A model generated the notes under the pieces. The model did no database searches. It saw nothing but the letters and a program-made list of their open reading frames with translations, and had not been told where the DNA came from. From NCBI GenBank assembly GCA_035500675.1, contig DATJXA010000078.1, positions 1 to 26,046 of the forward strand: a DNA stretch of 26,046 nucleotides, in the 5' to 3' direction. The stretch is from JAGVPT01 sp035500675. GTDB taxonomy: Bacteria; Bacteroidota; Ignavibacteria; UBA10030; UBA8401. How positions within the stretch are numbered: position 1 is the stretch's first letter; each line of letters starts with the position of its first letter. Made by a program: the position numbers and the translations under genes. Shown here piece by piece: positions 23,943 to 26,046 of the stretch.

Positions 23943-26046
23943 TTACTGCTCCATTACCACTACGGCAGACCTCGGAGGAATATTCAGCGTTCCGGAAGTC
24001 GTACGAGCATCGGGTTCTTCAGGCGTCGCCTTTATCAACGCATGAGCCCCCGGCAGATCGACCGTAACAGTAATGGCCTTTTCTATTTCTTGATTTACAA
24101 CCACAACCGCCCGTTTGCCAGAGGTTGACGTAAAAACTGAGTACCGGTACGACCCTGCGTCGAACCCTTGTCCACCGGCCAAACCTTCGTCGCTTCGCGT
24201 GACAAACCCCGGGAAGCCACGAACACTGTCTGCCCGAATCGCCGCCCCTTTCGTGTCGGAAAAATTACCGTCCCAGAGAAACTGCGCGTACCGTTTACGA
24301 AGCTCGTCGACCTTCTTTCCATATTCCATTGTTAACGGAAAATCCTTTAGCTCCCCCTTAAAGTTGTACGGCTCGTAGCTTATGATATAGCGATACAATA
24401 GACATTGGTTGAGCATTTCCCGGTTATCGAACCCGACAACAGCAACCATGAGGGGCGCGCGGGAATCGATGTACCGGCATACCGGCGTTGAGCTCGCGTT
24501 GATGCGGAAATAAGAAAACGGATAGTACTGCAGGAGCCAATCCTGAGGACCTTCGCCTGCAAACAAAAAATTATCGTTCACCGAATCGGCTGACGCATGG
24601 AGTTGTTCTGCCAGCAGCTTATCTCCATGATAAATGAAGCCCGGCGGAGCGTAGCCATGGCCGGGAAAAAAATTATAGTATACGGGGTTGTGCGTCGGCA
24701 CTTCGTCATAAAGGAATCCATCAGCGCCCAAAGCCAATACTTTTTTAAATTCGGTCACAGCAATGTTTCTGTATGCCGGATCAAGAAAATCCATGACCGC
24801 GAACCGATGGTTGTTGATCCCTGCAAGTTGTGACGGAGTTAGATAACTGTCTCCCCCGTTTTCGTACGGTATGTTGTATGGGTCGCCAGCCGCATACTCA
24901 GAAAAATCACTCTCATATCTCCGCGTTGTTTTGTCGGCCCAGGGAAATTTTCCGAACAAGATGACTTTCACTCCCATTTTCTGCGCTTCTGCTATAGCTT
25001 CGTGAAGCTGGCGCCACGTGCCAAGATGAGGATCAGTGTCGAGAGACGGATTACCACGATCCTGCCCTCCGTTATTCCATCCAACCAATTGAATAGCACG
25101 TATGCCTTCGGCTGCGCAACCTCTGGCGTATCGTAGCAGGTCGGTATAAGGGAAACTATAATTTTCTTCGGGAGAATTGATCTGGATTTCCTGCCATGCA
25201 TGCACGTCTTTTGCCCAATCCGGTATTTGCGGTTCCTTAAACCATGTGCATCTCCATGCCTTATAGATGTCCACGCCTGAATGCCAATCGCCGGCGTAGC
25301 ACCGCACAACAACGGGAGCCAAAGCCTTCGTCGAATGCGGAGAGGCGAAGATGAAATGACACGTCCGGAATTCCAAATGAACCTCCTTCCCGTCGATCTC
25401 GTCGCGCGTAGGGACAGCATCAGTTATGGAAGAGAGAACGCCCGGATGTTGCTCAAAAGTGAACTGGAGCAAATATTGCTGAGACGGGTCATGCATTCCG
25501 ATGTACATACCCTCCTCCGGAGATTGGATCAGACAAAAAAGGCTCCGATTGGAGTCGAACGTTTTAGTTGGATAAAAATCTCCCCAATATCCTTTTGCAT
25601 TACTAAAATGCGGATAAAGTTCGACAGCGCCGAGATTACCGTACCACATTGTTCTTGCCGCCATCGGCACATCGTTTCCCGGCCTATTAAAGTCGCCGAA
25701 ATAAGGATAATCGACCGTCTCAACGATCAAAGAAGAGCTGTTTTCCAGCGTGGCATCGAAGGTTAAAGCGCCGTCGTTCAGTGTCACAACTGCGGTAAAT
25801 GTGATCGGCAGAATTCCTCCGTTCTCGCTGGCGACATTTTTCCATTCCATTCTTACTTTATTGCGGGACATTTTCTCAACTACAACCGCTTTCTGTTTTC
25901 GACCGAGTACGAAGTTGTACCGTCGCTCAGGAACGGGAACAAACATCCTAAACGAGACCCCCAGTTCGGGTCTACGCTCGATGGTCCAGTGTGGGAATTT
26001 GCTTTCCATCCGTACTAATGCTCCGGTGCTTTCATCAAATGCGACA
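23943..26046 (-). CDS. DUF6259-like putative glycoside hydrolase, paralog C (partial, N-terminus beyond right edge)
   Basis: The reading frame is open to the window edge: codons before the internal Met at 26009 read VAFDESTGALVR, matching residues 43-54 of paralog A, so the signal peptide and about 42 residues lie outside. It is close to A across the N-terminal sandwich (RPELG, MWYGNLG, KGYWGDFYPTKTF) and the barrel. Counted from the internal Met, candidate catalytic residues are Asp435-Glu436 (LYDEV) and Glu486 (FAGEGPQDW). It differs from both other copies by a net insertion of about 24 residues between RAD and RYSVF in the C-terminal region, encoded at about 24147-24227, rich in Gly and Asp. 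The first catalytic loop (PTHNPVYYNFFPGHG) also differs. It is presumably secreted, like A and B. Substrate is unknown. Confidence 0.72.
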   Translation of the reverse strand, partial: VAFDESTGALVRMESKFPHWTIERRPELGVSFRMFVPVPERRYNFVLGRKQKAVVVEKMSRNKVRMEWKNVASENGGILPITFTAVVTLNDGALTFDATLENSSSLIVETVDYPYFGDFNRPGNDVPMAARTMWYGNLGAVELYPHFSNAKGYWGDFYPTKTFDSNRSLFCLIQSPEEGMYIGMHDPSQQYLLQFTFEQHPGVLSSITDAVPTRDEIDGKEVHLEFRTCHFIFASPHSTKALAPVVVRCYAGDWHSGVDIYKAWRCTWFKEPQIPDWAKDVHAWQEIQINSPEENYSFPYTDLLRYARGCAAEGIRAIQLVGWNNGGQDRGNPSLDTDPHLGTWRQLHEAIAEAQKMGVKVILFGKFPWADKTTRRYESDFSEYAAGDPYNIPYENGGDSYLTPSQLAGINNHRFAVMDFLDPAYRNIAVTEFKKVLALGADGFLYDEVPTHNPVYYNFFPGHGYAPPGFIYHGDKLLAEQLHASADSVNDNFLFAGEGPQDWLLQYYPFSYFRINASSTPVCRYIDSRAPLMVAVVGFDNREMLNQCLLYRYIISYEPYNFKGELKDFPLTMEYGKKVDELRKRYAQFLWDGNFSDTKGAAIRADSVRGFPGFVTRSDEGLAGGQGFDAGSYRYSVFTSTSGKRAVVVVNQEIEKAITVTVDLPGAHALIKATPEEPDARTTSGTLNIPPRSAVVVMEQ

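Noticed and set aside
1..26046. CRISPR arrays, tRNA/rRNA genes, transposases, attachment sites
   Set aside because: No direct repeat arrays, no tRNA-like cloverleaf and no transposase or integrase motifs were noticed; intergenic space is too small for most of these.

Overview
The window is a 26 kb stretch read entirely on the minus strand: 18 protein genes (two cut by the window edges) packed head to tail, with four-base stop/start overlaps or short gaps. The longest gap is 152 bp or less, and no plausible plus-strand gene, RNA gene, CRISPR array or insertion sequence was seen. The content is a carbohydrate-scavenging locus built around a 6-deoxyhexose, most likely L-fucose. Base composition is near 50% GC by eye. 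Several genes have clear Shine-Dalgarno sites and Sec, Tat or lipoprotein-type signal peptides occur, which suggests a Gram-negative glycan degrader. There is no SusC/SusD pair, and the SD usage argues against typical Bacteroidia. An Ignavibacteria-like or other FCB/PVC-type environmental bacterium is a low-confidence guess.

In the direction of transcription (right to left) the layout is as follows. (1) Extracytoplasmic glycan attack, about 26046-13972: three paralogous secreted proteins of about 700 residues resembling DUF6259-type putative glycoside hydrolases, interleaved with a GH79-like enzyme, a sodium/solute symporter and a Tat-exported GH2 enzyme. (2) Sugar uptake and first intracellular steps, about 13959-7869: an RbsABC-type ABC importer with the L-fucose mutarotase FucU inserted between permease and binding protein, then a PMI-like cupin isomerase and a DTE-like TIM-barrel epimerase. 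(3) A 152 bp gap with a candidate promoter, then an FHS/FucP-family permease, a GH92 alpha-mannosidase, a GabD-like aldehyde dehydrogenase, an Ldh_2-family oxidoreductase and the small and large subunits of a UxaA-family dehydratase, the last running off the left edge.

Read together, outer enzymes would release fucose, mannose, a uronic acid and/or galactose from a complex glycan. Three transporters would import products, FucU would interconvert anomers, and a non-phosphorylating route like that of the Campylobacter jejuni fucose locus (UxaA-type dehydratase, aldehyde dehydrogenase, FucU, FucP) would yield pyruvate and lactaldehyde, then lactate and pyruvate through the ALDH and Ldh_2 enzymes. 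The sugar dehydrogenase, lactonase and aldolase needed for this are not in the window. No member of a known alpha-L-fucosidase family (GH29, GH95, GH141, GH151) was recognised, so the DUF6259-like triplet is the main candidate for an undescribed activity.
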